A stretch of DNA of 64,000 nt from NCBI RefSeq assembly GCF_041262585.1, contig NZ_JBGCBZ010000014.1, positions 124,001 to 188,000 of the forward strand. The letters run 5' to 3'. Source of the stretch: JAOEGB01 sp041262585. GTDB taxonomy: Bacteria > Actinomycetota > Actinomycetes > Streptosporangiales > Streptosporangiaceae. Shown one piece after another: positions 45,648 to 54,673 of the stretch (the stretch's first letter is position 1; every line of letters starts with the position of its first letter). The notes under the pieces are model-generated. The model was not told the DNA's origin. It was given only the letters and a program-made list of their open reading frames with translations, and made no database searches. A program made the translations under genes and the position numbers.

Positions 45648-46556
45648 ATGACGATCGCATTGGGGACCATCCCCTTCGGGACCACGGTGGACGACCAGAC
45701 CTCGTTCGCCATCCTCGACCGGTTCGTCGAGGGCGGCGGCACGCTCATCGACACCGCCAACAACTACCCCTTCTGGCTCGACGGGGCGACCGGCGACGAG
45801 AGCGAGACCACGATCGGCCGGTGGCTCGCCTCCAGAGGAAACCGCGACCAGGTGGTCATCAGCACCAAGTGCGGGGGCCGCCCGACGGTTCCGGGAGACC
45901 TGACCCTCGACTCGGCCGAGGGGCTGTCCGCCCAAGTGCTCGCGGGCGCGGCCGAGGACAGCCTGCGGCGGCTCGGCATCGACCACATCGACGTGTACTG
46001 GGCCCACATCGAGGATCGGTCCGTGCCTCTGGAGGAGACCGTCGGCGCCTTCAACGACCTGGTGACGGCCGGCAAGGTCAAGGCGGTCGGCGCGAGCAAC
46101 CACGCCACCTGGCGGCTGGAGCGCGCCAGGTCGCTGGCCGCCTCGCACGGCTGGACACCGTATACATATGTGCAGCTCCGCCACTCCTACCTGCGTCCGC
46201 GCCCCGGCGTGCGGCTGCCCGAGGGAGGCCACGTGCAGGTGACCGAGGAGACGCTCGACTACGTGCGCTCCGAGGGCCTGAACCTCTGGGTCTACACGTC
46301 GCTGCTCTCCGGCGCGTACGCGAGCAAGCCGCTCCCGGAGCAGTACGACCATCCCGGTACGGCCAGGCGGCTGGCCGTGCTCGACGAGGTGGCAAGCGAG
46401 CTGGGCGCCACCCGGAACCAGGTGGTGCTCGCCTGGCTACAGACGCAGGACATCGTCCCGATCGTCGGGGTCAGCTCGCTCGCCCAACTGGAAGAGCTAC
46501 TCACCGACGTCAAGCTCGACCCCGACCTCCGCGCCCGCCTCGACGCCCCCGCCTGA
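45648..46556 (+). CDS. Aldo/keto reductase
   Basis: 302 aa from ATG 45648. TLIDTANNYPF carries the catalytic Asp/Tyr pair, VISTKCGG the Lys, and IDVYWAHIED the His of AKR enzymes. GLNLWVYTSLLSGAY and IVGVSSLAQLEELL form the NADP-binding end. It reduces aldehydes or ketones in the cytoplasm. The upstream region is filled by repeat cluster B, whose last copy is 70 bp before the start. Confidence 0.94.
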   Translation: MTIALGTIPFGTTVDDQTSFAILDRFVEGGGTLIDTANNYPFWLDGATGDESETTIGRWLASRGNRDQVVISTKCGGRPTVPGDLTLDSAEGLSAQVLAGAAEDSLRRLGIDHIDVYWAHIEDRSVPLEETVGAFNDLVTAGKVKAVGASNHATWRLERARSLAASHGWTPYTYVQLRHSYLRPRPGVRLPEGGHVQVTEETLDYVRSEGLNLWVYTSLLSGAYASKPLPEQYDHPGTARRLAVLDEVASELGATRNQVVLAWLQTQDIVPIVGVSSLAQLEELLTDVKLDPDLRARLDAPA

Positions 46557-47052
46557 CACTCGACGCCCCGGCCTCATCCTCGGCGCCTCGGAGATCCCCC
46601 GACGAGGTCCAGCCGTACGCCGACGACTTTGCCGAATAACCGACGCTCATTCGCGGCCTCTAGAGACTCACCCGCGTAAATGATCTCTCTTGTACGGTCA
46701 TCCAGTCAGGGAAACCGCTTTCGCCACCGCCAAATTGCGCAGATGACCGTACAAGAAGATCGGACCATGGCTCGAGCCGGCCCAGCGCCCGGCTCCACAT
46801 GAGCGCTCTTCCCGGGCGACTGTGCACAGCGCCTCGTGGAGGCGGATGTTGGCACCGTACTGGTTAATCACAGGTAAGCCTGAGCACGTCCTCACGCGCC
46901 CTGTCGTCCACGCTCTCGTTGCCCGCCCCGGCGTTCCCCAGACCGCCTGCCTGCCGTAGCCGTACATCACCCCGTCCAGGCAGGCGGGCCACACTGCCCT
47001 CTCGAGATCCGCGACAGCTACCCGGGCTCTCACCGCACAGGACGCTGCGACG
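46557..47052. other. Intergenic region without trusted gene
   Basis: About 500 bp between convergent genes. Minus-strand frames open here lack family resemblance. It contains a 14-bp inverted repeat at 46689/46742 that may be a mobile-element footprint or a hairpin. Confidence 0.55.
46689..46755. repeat. Perfect 14-bp inverted repeat with 39-bp spacer
   Basis: CTTGTACGGTCATC at 46689-46702 and its exact complement GATGACCGTACAAG at 46742-46755. The 67-bp unit resembles either a stem-loop downstream of the aldo/keto reductase or a tiny MITE-like element. No target-site duplication is obvious. Confidence 0.75.
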
Positions 47053-47892
47053 TCAACCGGGCGTGGTTGCCCCCTTGTCCCAGATGAAGACCTCGGTGTC
47101 CGGCACGACCTCGGTGAACCGCCCGGCGGCCGAAGTCCGGTGCAGTAGCCACCGAAGCTCGGCCTCAAACTGGGGAAGCCGCTCGCCGAACAGGTGCGGA
47201 GCCGAATCCGATCGCGAATAGGTCCACGCCACCACGTCGTCGGCGCTCCGCTTGACCACCTGGCCTCCGGGAACCACGAGGTGGCGGGGCTCGGCGAAAC
47301 CCGCGGCCCGCAGTACGCTCGCCTCGCCGGACGGCGTACCGTCGGGCAGCAAACCCTGCCCGGCTCGTCGCGTCGCGCCGAGGTAGCTCCGCACCAAGCT
47401 CTTGATCTCGTCGAAAGGCGGCCGGGGTGCCGCCCCCGTCGGCAGCGGCGGGAATTCCTTGAGGTCGCTGATGTGCACCAGGGAACCGCCATCGGTCAGC
47501 AGCTCGCGGCTCGTGGCAGCGACCTTGCCCCTTTCCATCCAGTGGAAGGACTGCGCGAAGACGATGACGCGGAACGAGCCGAGGCCGGCCGGCAGGTCCT
47601 CGGCTCGCACCTGGACCCATTCCGCGTTGGACACCCTCGCCTCGGCGCCACGCCGCCGCGCCTCCTCGATCATGCCCGGGTCAGGATCCACTGCCACGAC
47701 CTCCTCGAAGAGGGGAGCCAAGGTCAACGCCACCACGCCCGGGCCGCAGCCCACGTCCAGCAGCCGTCCGCTCCCGTCCAGGCCGAGCGACTCTCGTAGT
47801 GCCTCCGCCAAACCGGGGGCGTAGGGAAGTCGTCCTCTGGCGTAGTAAGGCGCGCTTCCCAAGTAGAGCGTCTCGTCCCATACCCAGGTCAT
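47053..47892 (-). CDS. Class I SAM-dependent methyltransferase
   Basis: 279 aa from ATG 47892 (GGGAGGG upstream). LLDVGCGPGVVAL is SAM motif I, VVAVDPDPGMIEEA motif II, and VIVFAQSFHWME the post-II region typical of methyltransferase-11 proteins. The substrate is unknown. Longer starts up to 48060 would add a basic, poorly conserved extension. Confidence 0.93.
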   Translation of the reverse strand: MTWVWDETLYLGSAPYYARGRLPYAPGLAEALRESLGLDGSGRLLDVGCGPGVVALTLAPLFEEVVAVDPDPGMIEEARRRGAEARVSNAEWVQVRAEDLPAGLGSFRVIVFAQSFHWMERGKVAATSRELLTDGGSLVHISDLKEFPPLPTGAAPRPPFDEIKSLVRSYLGATRRAGQGLLPDGTPSGEASVLRAAGFAEPRHLVVPGGQVVKRSADDVVAWTYSRSDSAPHLFGERLPQFEAELRWLLHRTSAAGRFTEVVPDTEVFIWDKGATTPG

Positions 47893-48110
47893 GTGCCCTC
47901 CCGCCGTCAACTCGCGGAGCACGGCTTTCCGAAGGCGTCTGGCGAGTGACTTCACCCCACGCCCCACTTCCCGCCCGCAGTTGCTCACCACTTTGCAGAC
48001 CGGCGATGAGATTCTGACGGCGTGCCGGTCACCGCCGTCCGCTACCAGGGCGTCATCCACGACTTCGTCATGCTCAATCGAAGGCCTCCCGTTCGACTCC
48101 TATCCGAGTC

Positions 48111-48761
48111 CTATCCGAGGTGGTCGGAGAGGTAGCGGCGGACGAGGCGTTTGCATTCGGCGATCAGGTCGAGGTCGCCGTCGGGGTGGGCTCGGAAGGC
48201 GAGCTTCAGCACGGCGTCGGCGGCCTCGACAGCGACGACGAAGGCTCGCGCGATGTCGTCGCTGCGCGGCACGCCGAGCAGCTCGACCGTGAGCGAGCGC
48301 AACCGGTCGGCCACGATGACGTTGTTCTCCAGCGCCGCGTCGAGCATCCGCTGGGTTCCCGGCAACGCGGGACCGCCCGGCGCGGCGAGCACCTCGCCGA
48401 AGTCGACCACCCCGAACCCGGGCGTGGTGCGCTTCATCCGCACGAACTCGTCGATCCCGAGGTCGACCGCGCCGGCCCAGTCGGTGGGCGGCGCGTCGGC
48501 GAGCCTCGTCGCGACGCTGTCGAGGAACGCCTCGAGGTTCCGCAGCGCGAGCGCCCTGACCAACCCCTGTTTGTCGGGAAAGAACTGATAGAAGGTCCCG
48601 ATGGGCACCTCGGCCCGCCGGGCGACCTCCTTGGTGGTCAGCGCGTCGTACCCGACCTCGTCGAGGAGCCCGGCGCACTCGTCCAGCATCCGCTCGACCC
48701 GCTCCTGGCTGCGGCGCTGGGCGGGCCGGCGGCGCAGCGTTCCCCCAGTGGCGTTCGTCAT
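48111..48761 (-). CDS. TetR-family regulator
   Basis: 216 aa. The HTH TTKEVARRAEVPIGTFYQFFPDK is diagnostic. The C-terminal ligand domain is all-helical with no known effector signature. It is divergent from the GH1 beta-glucosidase gene, and a palindrome TGAGTTGTACTCA lies between them, so regulation of both genes is likely. Confidence 0.94.
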   Translation of the reverse strand: MTNATGGTLRRRPAQRRSQERVERMLDECAGLLDEVGYDALTTKEVARRAEVPIGTFYQFFPDKQGLVRALALRNLEAFLDSVATRLADAPPTDWAGAVDLGIDEFVRMKRTTPGFGVVDFGEVLAAPGGPALPGTQRMLDAALENNVIVADRLRSLTVELLGVPRSDDIARAFVVAVEAADAVLKLAFRAHPDGDLDLIAECKRLVRRYLSDHLG

Positions 48762-48801
48762 GCGGCCATTGTCTCGCCCTCAGATAGCAAGCGCATTAAC
48801 A

Positions 48802-48814
48802 TGAGTTGTACTCA
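48802..48814. promoter_or_regulatory. Probable TetR operator
   Basis: TGAGT-TGT-ACTCA inverted repeat in the 88-bp divergent region between the TetR and GH1 genes, a spacing common for TetR-family operators. Confidence 0.65.
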
Positions 48815-48849
48815 CGTCACATGCCGGGGTGCGCGCAGGAGGCGGACAC

Positions 48850-50139
48850 ATGTTCCTCTGGGGTACGGCTACCGCGTCCTACCAGATCGAGGGGGCCGTC
48901 GGGGAGGACGGCAGAGGGCCCTCGATCTGGGACACCTTCTCCCACGAGCCGGGCCGGACCCGCGACGGGCACACCGGCGACGTGGCCTGCGACCACTACC
49001 ACCGCTGGCCTGAGGACGTGGCGCTGATGGCCGAGGCCGGCCTCAACGCGTACCGGTTCTCGATCGCCTGGTCCCGCGTCCAGTCCTCCGGCAGGGGCGA
49101 GCCCAACAAGAAGGGGCTCGACTTCTACGACCGGCTGGTGGACGCCCTCTGCGAGAAGGGCATCGTCCCCGCGCCGACGCTCTTCCACTGGGACCTGCCG
49201 CAGGCCCTGGAGGACGAGGGCGGGTGGCTCAATCGCGATATTTCCGGCTATTTCGCGGATTACACCGCCATCGTCGCCGAGCGGCTCTCCGACCGGGTGA
49301 AGATGTGGATCACGCTCAACGAGCCGTTCGTCCACATGGTGTTCGGGTACGGCCTGGGCGTCCACGCCCCCGGCAGGGCGCTCTTCCTCGACGCCCTACC
49401 CGTGGCCCATCACCAGTTGCTCGGGCACGGCCTCGCCGTACAGGCGCTGCGGGCGGCCGGAGCCGAGCAGGTGCTGATCACCAACAACTGCACGCCCGTG
49501 TGGCCCGCCTCGGACTCTCCCGAAGACCTGGCCGCCGCCGACGCCTACGACACGCTGCACAACCGGCTGTTCAACGACCCCGTCCTTCTCGGCACCTATC
49601 CAGATTTCTCGGCGTACGGCCTAGCGAAGCTGGACTTCGTCCTTACCGGCGATCTGGAGACAATCGCCCAGCCCCTCGACGGCCTGGGGATCAACTATTA
49701 CAACCCCACCCGGATCTCGGGGCCGGGCTCGGGTGGCCTGCCGTTCGAGGACGCGGGCATCACCGGCTTCCCGACGACCGCCTTCGGCTGGCCCGTCGTC
49801 CCCGACGGCCTGCGCGAGCTGCTCGTCTCCCTCAAGACGAGGTACGGCACGGCGCTCCCGCCCGTCTACATCACCGAGAACGGCTGCTCCTACGAGGAGA
49901 TCGACGACCAGGAGCGGATCGCCTACCTCGACGGCCACATCGCGGCCATGCGGGAGGCTCAGCGCGAGGGCGTCGACCTCAGGGGCTATTTCGTGTGGTC
50001 GCTGCTCGACAACTTCGAGTGGGCCGAGGGCTACCACCAGCGGTTCGGCCTGGTCCACGTCGACTTCGAGACCCAGAAGCGCACGCCCAAAGCGTCCTAC
50101 CACTGGCTGAAGGGCCTCATCGAAACGCTAAAGGACTGA
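48850..50139 (+). CDS. GH1 beta-glucosidase
   Basis: 429 aa from ATG 48850 (AGGAGG upstream). FLWGTATASYQIEGA is the GH1 start. Acid/base Glu158 lies in TLNEPF, and nucleophile Glu343 in ITENG. There is no signal peptide, so it hydrolyses imported beta-glycosides in the cytoplasm. It is controlled probably by the divergent TetR protein. The 3' end overlaps the convergent coiled-coil gene by 12 bp. Confidence 0.96.
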   Translation: MFLWGTATASYQIEGAVGEDGRGPSIWDTFSHEPGRTRDGHTGDVACDHYHRWPEDVALMAEAGLNAYRFSIAWSRVQSSGRGEPNKKGLDFYDRLVDALCEKGIVPAPTLFHWDLPQALEDEGGWLNRDISGYFADYTAIVAERLSDRVKMWITLNEPFVHMVFGYGLGVHAPGRALFLDALPVAHHQLLGHGLAVQALRAAGAEQVLITNNCTPVWPASDSPEDLAAADAYDTLHNRLFNDPVLLGTYPDFSAYGLAKLDFVLTGDLETIAQPLDGLGINYYNPTRISGPGSGGLPFEDAGITGFPTTAFGWPVVPDGLRELLVSLKTRYGTALPPVYITENGCSYEEIDDQERIAYLDGHIAAMREAQREGVDLRGYFVWSLLDNFEWAEGYHQRFGLVHVDFETQKRTPKASYHWLKGLIETLKD

Positions 50140-51015
50140 TACGTGGACGTGGTCGTAGTGGTTGGCCGTGATGCCGCCCCGGTCTGACATCATCCGCCAG
50201 CCGGTGCCCGTACGCATGTCGTAGAAGCGCTGCTGCCAGATGATGTACATGATCCCGTACTGCTGGGCGTGAGCGATGCACCACTGGGCGAGGGCGTCGC
50301 CGCGCTCCTTGGCGTCGGGCTCGGGCATGCGGCCGCCGCTGCTCATCATGAAGTCGCAGGCCCGGCCCTTGCCGTGCTCTCCCGGGTCGCCCGGCCGCAG
50401 GCAGCCGACCCCGAACGGCATCGGGAAATCCTGCATGATCGCGTTACGCACGGTGATCATGCGGGGCGTCAGTCCCGACCCGGCGTCCGGCGCCTGAAAG
50501 CCGAACTTGGCCATGCGCCTCTCGACCTCGCGCCGCTTGGCCTTCAACTCCTTGATGTGCGCCTGGAGCTTGTCGATCTCGGCGTCGGCGTCCTTGGTGG
50601 CCTTGCGCTGCTGCGCGATCAGATCCTTGACGTGGTTGAGCCGCTCGGTCTTCTGGCTGGAGAGGTAGGCCATCGTCGAGACCGTCCCGAGATCGACCCG
50701 CATGGTGAACAGCTGGGAGTCGTCGATCCCGCCGTTGATGTAGGACGTCTGGGCGAACTCGGCCACCTGCCGCTCGGCCGTACGGAGATCGCGGTTGAGC
50801 TTCTTCACCCGCTTCGAGGCCTTCTCGGCCGCCTGCTGGGCGTCCTCCAGGCTGATGATCTCGCCCCGGTACGCCTTGGAGAGCTCGGCGGCCTCCCTGG
50901 TGAGCGCGCGCAGCTTGGCCTGCGGGTCCGGCTTCGCCTCTGCCCCGGGAACCGTGAGCGCGCCGAGCAGTGCGGTGGTCACCACCGCCAGCCCGATCCA
51001 GCGCCCCGGTTGCAC
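50128..51015 (-). CDS. Secreted coiled-coil protein with C-terminal NlpC/D-Ala peptidase-like domain (ARB_07466-type)
   Basis: 295 aa from GTG 51015 (GGAGG upstream), beginning with the signal peptide VQPGRWIGLAVVTTALLGALTVPGAEA. Residues ~30-180 are a long coiled coil (EIDKLQAHIKELKAKRREVERRM), as in cell-wall hydrolase regulators. The C-terminal ~120 residues (GRACDFMMSSGG, IIWQQRFYDMRTG, NHYDHVHVSV) match a recurring actinobacterial secreted domain with HxH and Asp residues. It probably acts on peptidoglycan, which is inference. Confidence 0.88.
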   Translation of the reverse strand: MQPGRWIGLAVVTTALLGALTVPGAEAKPDPQAKLRALTREAAELSKAYRGEIISLEDAQQAAEKASKRVKKLNRDLRTAERQVAEFAQTSYINGGIDDSQLFTMRVDLGTVSTMAYLSSQKTERLNHVKDLIAQQRKATKDADAEIDKLQAHIKELKAKRREVERRMAKFGFQAPDAGSGLTPRMITVRNAIMQDFPMPFGVGCLRPGDPGEHGKGRACDFMMSSGGRMPEPDAKERGDALAQWCIAHAQQYGIMYIIWQQRFYDMRTGTGWRMMSDRGGITANHYDHVHVSVL

Positions 51016-51253
51016 GCGACCTCCACTCACATTCGGTCCGAAACTATAGAAGGCGATCTTTATGCCTGCTACCGGAACAGGAGAAACCCATGCACCTTTG
51101 GTGAACAACGTGACACTCTGCCGCCACTTGACCAGATTTATCTGGACCAGACGTGATCAATTCGTGACTTACATGAGTCTCGACATGGGTTGCACGTGAC
51201 CTTACGCGCAGTCAGATTCGGGTGATCGTCCCCCTCACGAAGGGCCGTACCCC

Positions 51254-54200
51254 ATGTCCCGACGACTGATCATGTCAGTCCTGGCGGCCGGCGCGCTCGG
51301 AGCGGCACTGCTGACGCCGATCGCCGGAGCGCAAGCCGCCTCCGGAGACCCCCTGCCGCCATCGGACCGGAGCGACCTCTACCAGCTCGACAGCCCGCCG
51401 GGGACCGCCGGCGCGCTGCTGCAGAAGGGCTTCGACGTCGTTCAGCAGAAGATCGCGGGCGACAAGGAGCACATCGAGCTCACCGCCACCCAGATCGACC
51501 TGAAGAAGCTGCAGGGCCTCGGCCTGAGGCCACAGCCCGTCCGCAACCCGCAGGGCCAGACGCAGCTCCAGGCGGCCAAGGCGCAGGCCGCCGGCGGATA
51601 CACCGTATGGAAGTCCTACTCCGAGAAGGGCGGCATCGCCGACCAGCTCCGCGCCATCGCCGACGCCAACAAGGACGTCGCCAAGCTGGAGTCGATCGGA
51701 AAGTCCCTCCAGGGCAAGGACATCCTGGCGATCAAGCTGACGAAGCTCGCACGGGTGCTGCCCGACGGGACCAAGCCGGCCGTGCTGTACTCGGCGACCC
51801 AGCACGCGCGGGAGTGGATCGCGACCGAGGTGGACATGCGGCTGCTGAAGCACCTGGTCGCCGGCAAGGCCACTCCGGAGATCGGCAGGCTCCTCGCCAC
51901 GACGGAGATCTGGTTCGTGCCGGTGGCCAACCCCGACGGCTACGACTTCACCTTCACCGAGGGCAACCGGCTCTGGCGCAAGAACCTCCGGGACAACGAC
52001 GGCGACGGCGTCATCACGCGCAACGACGGCGTCGACCCCAACCGCAACTTCCCCACGAACTGGCGCTACGACGAGGAGGGCTCCTCCGGCGTTCTCAACA
52101 GCGAGACCTACCGCGGCACCGCCCCCGGATCCGAGCCGGAGACCAGGGCCATGGACGGGCTGCTCAGGAGGCTCCGCTTCAAGGCCCAGGTCAACTACCA
52201 CTCGTACGGCCCGCTGCTGCTCTACCCGGAGGGCTGGCAGGTGGAGACCAAGACCGCCGACGACCCCGTCTACCTGGCGCTGACCGGCACGGACGAGAAG
52301 CCGGCCGTCCCCGGGTTCGACCCCGGCGTGGGCGCGGAGCTGTACACCACCAACGGCGAGACCACCGACCACGCGCACAAGCAGTACGGCACGCTCGCCT
52401 GGACGCCGGAGCTCGAAGAGGGGTGCGAGGGGTGCGGCTTCGTCTTCCCCGACGACGAGGCGCTGGTCCAGGGCGAATTCGAGAAGCAACTCCCCTTCGC
52501 GCTCGACGTGGCGAAGTCGGCGCTGAACCCGAGCGAGCCGGTCAACCACCTCGGCAACACGGTCCCCGACTTCGTCGTCGACAAGTTCGACGTCAGCTAC
52601 GGCACCGACCAGGTGGTCCAGGTGGACGCCAAGCGCAAGCTCGGCCCCGTTTTCCTGAAATATCAGATCAACGGTGGCCCCACGAAGATCGCCCTGACCT
52701 CGGAGTGGAAGGGCGGCGAGCGCTACGGCGGCGGCTACAACACCTACTTCCACCAGCTCAGGGGCACGGTGAAGGGGGCGAAGCCCGGTGACACCGTGAA
52801 GGTCTGGTTCTCCTCGATCACCAAACAGAGCGAGGGCTTCACCTACAAGGTCGCGACCGACATCGGCGGCAAGGTGCTGGTCGTGGCGGCCGAGGACGTG
52901 ACGGGCGCCAGCCCGGCTCAGGGCGTGACCGAGGCGAAGTACGCCGGCGACTACGCCAAGGCGCTGTCGGAGACGGGTTACTCCTCCGACGTGTACGACG
53001 TGGACGCCAACGGCCGCAAGGCGCCGCACCCGCTCGGCGTGCTGAGCCACTACAAGGCCGTGATCTGGGAGACCGGCGACGACACCATCCCACGGACCGT
53101 GGGACAGCCGGGCGGCACCGCCGCGAACCTGGCCGAGGCCCTGGAGCTGGCCTTCCGCGACTACCTCAACGAGGGTGGGAAGCTCCTCGCCACCGGCAAG
53201 TACGCCCTCTACGCGCAGAACGTCAACGGCGCCTACTGGTACGAGCCCGACTATCCGGCGCAGCCGGAGTGCACGACCCGGACCAAGCCGCCGTGCCTCG
53301 CGCTGAGCAACGACTTCGCGCAGTATTACCTGGGCGCCTACAGCTTCGTGGACGGCGGCGGCCAGGACTCGAATGGGAACACCCTGCCGCTCAAGGGCAC
53401 CGGTGGCGCCTTCGCCGGGTTCATCGGCACGCTGAACGGCGGCGACTCCCCCGGCAACCAGAACCACACCTCGACCTTCGTCAGCACCTCCTCGGTGCTG
53501 ACGCCGGACAAGTTCCCGCAGTTCGCCAGCGCCGCCCCGCTCAAGTGGCAGTACAGCGCGGGAGCGCCCTTCAGCCCGCACACCGGCGCGTGGGACGTGC
53601 AGAGCGACCGGGCCGACGTGTCCTGGAAACGCCTGACCCGGACGATCGACCTCACCGGTAAGGCCGGCGGCAGCCTGTCGTTCTGGACGTCATACGACAC
53701 CGAGCCGAACTGGGACTTCCTGACCGTCGAGGCCCACACCGCCGGCCAGGACGACTGGACGACGCTGCCCGACGCCAACGGGCACACCTCCGAGGAGCCC
53801 GGCGACAGCTGCGGCGGCGGCTGGACGTCCATCCACCCGTTCACCGCCCACTACCAGACCTTCGACGGCGTGTCCTCGTGCACCGCGACCGGCACCACCG
53901 GCGCGTGGCACGCGGCCTCCGGCTCCTCGAACGGCTGGCAGCAGTGGTCGATCGACCTGTCCGCCTACGCCGGCAAGCAGGTCGAGGTCTCGATCTCCTA
54001 CATCAGCGACTGGGGCACCCAGGGCCTCGGCGTCTGGCTCGACGACGCGACGATCAAGGCCGACGGTGCGACGGTCTCGGAGACGTCGTTCGAGGGCGAC
54101 CTCGGCGGCTGGACCGTCGCCGGTCCGCCTCCGGGCTCGGCCGCCGCGATCAACGACTGGGCGCGCAGCGACCAGTCGCTTGAGGACGGCGCCGGCATCA

Positions 54201-54316
54201 CGACCAAGGACACCGTCTACTTCGGCTTCGGCGCCGAGGGCGCGACCACCCAGGCCATGCGCACCGACCTGGTCAAGCGTGCGATGACCCACCTGCTCAC
54301 CACGCCCCTCCCATAA
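51254..54316 (+). CDS. Secreted M14 zinc carboxypeptidase with C-terminal immune-inhibitor-A-like domains
   Basis: 1,020 aa with a Sec signal peptide (residues 1-29). The M14 domain (~115-420) has zinc ligands His184 and Glu187 in QHAREW, His316 in NYHSYGP, substrate Arg in DPNRNFPTNW, and catalytic Glu386 or Glu388 in TPELEEG. Beta-sandwich regions follow, and the C-terminal ~250 residues (LSFWTSYDTEPNWDFLTVEA, GVWLDDATI) resemble the jelly-roll of immune inhibitor A peptidases. It trims C-terminal residues from extracellular peptides. A terminator hairpin lies 32 bp after the stop. Confidence 0.95.
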   Translation: MSRRLIMSVLAAGALGAALLTPIAGAQAASGDPLPPSDRSDLYQLDSPPGTAGALLQKGFDVVQQKIAGDKEHIELTATQIDLKKLQGLGLRPQPVRNPQGQTQLQAAKAQAAGGYTVWKSYSEKGGIADQLRAIADANKDVAKLESIGKSLQGKDILAIKLTKLARVLPDGTKPAVLYSATQHAREWIATEVDMRLLKHLVAGKATPEIGRLLATTEIWFVPVANPDGYDFTFTEGNRLWRKNLRDNDGDGVITRNDGVDPNRNFPTNWRYDEEGSSGVLNSETYRGTAPGSEPETRAMDGLLRRLRFKAQVNYHSYGPLLLYPEGWQVETKTADDPVYLALTGTDEKPAVPGFDPGVGAELYTTNGETTDHAHKQYGTLAWTPELEEGCEGCGFVFPDDEALVQGEFEKQLPFALDVAKSALNPSEPVNHLGNTVPDFVVDKFDVSYGTDQVVQVDAKRKLGPVFLKYQINGGPTKIALTSEWKGGERYGGGYNTYFHQLRGTVKGAKPGDTVKVWFSSITKQSEGFTYKVATDIGGKVLVVAAEDVTGASPAQGVTEAKYAGDYAKALSETGYSSDVYDVDANGRKAPHPLGVLSHYKAVIWETGDDTIPRTVGQPGGTAANLAEALELAFRDYLNEGGKLLATGKYALYAQNVNGAYWYEPDYPAQPECTTRTKPPCLALSNDFAQYYLGAYSFVDGGGQDSNGNTLPLKGTGGAFAGFIGTLNGGDSPGNQNHTSTFVSTSSVLTPDKFPQFASAAPLKWQYSAGAPFSPHTGAWDVQSDRADVSWKRLTRTIDLTGKAGGSLSFWTSYDTEPNWDFLTVEAHTAGQDDWTTLPDANGHTSEEPGDSCGGGWTSIHPFTAHYQTFDGVSSCTATGTTGAWHAASGSSNGWQQWSIDLSAYAGKQVEVSISYISDWGTQGLGVWLDDATIKADGATVSETSFEGDLGGWTVAGPPPGSAAAINDWARSDQSLEDGAGITTKDTVYFGFGAEGATTQAMRTDLVKRAMTHLLTTPLP

Positions 54317-54347
54317 ACCCTCTCTCCCATCAATCCACGCGGCGTAC

Positions 54348-54388
54348 GGCTCCCGCCCCGACCGAACCCCCAGGCCGGGCCGGGAGCC
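54348..54388 (+). terminator. Terminator hairpin after M14 gene
   Basis: GGCTCCCG/CGGGAGCC 8-bp stem with further internal G-C pairing, 32 bp after the carboxypeptidase stop. Confidence 0.6.
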
Positions 54389-54398
54389 ACACCCCCGC

Positions 54399-54516
54399 GT
54401 GATCATGCACACCTTCCCGCGGATGCCGCGCAACCTGCGCCCCGATCAGCCGTGATCATGCAGACACTCCCGCGCACCCCCGCCGACCTGCGCATACCCC
54501 CTCCGTGATCATGCGC
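54399..54516 (+). repeat. Dispersed 53-bp-phased repeat, cluster C
   Basis: Three forward cores, GTGATCATGCAC, GTGATCATGCAG and GTGATCATGCGC, at 54399, 54452 and 54505, exactly 53 bp apart. They lie between the M14 and aldehyde dehydrogenase genes, just after the hairpin at 54348. Confidence 0.9.
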
Positions 54517-54673
54517 GGAGGGCGCGACACGCCGCAGCTCTTGCCAACGATCGGCAGAACATGATTCGGTCTCACTGTGGCGTGGGGCTTGTTCCGGCCC
54601 CCTCGCGAGAAGAGACTGTCCAAGCAAGCATTCGCTCAAGTCCATGAGGCGCGCCCGACCAGGAGGCAGACAC

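Noticed and set aside
46698..47492. 264-aa minus-strand open frame
   Set aside because: Its upstream half is out of frame with the methyltransferase gene and the rest has no recognisable similarity.
51275..53581. 768-aa minus-strand open frame
   Set aside because: Antisense shadow of the M14 carboxypeptidase gene; composition is Val/Gly/Arg-rich without motifs.
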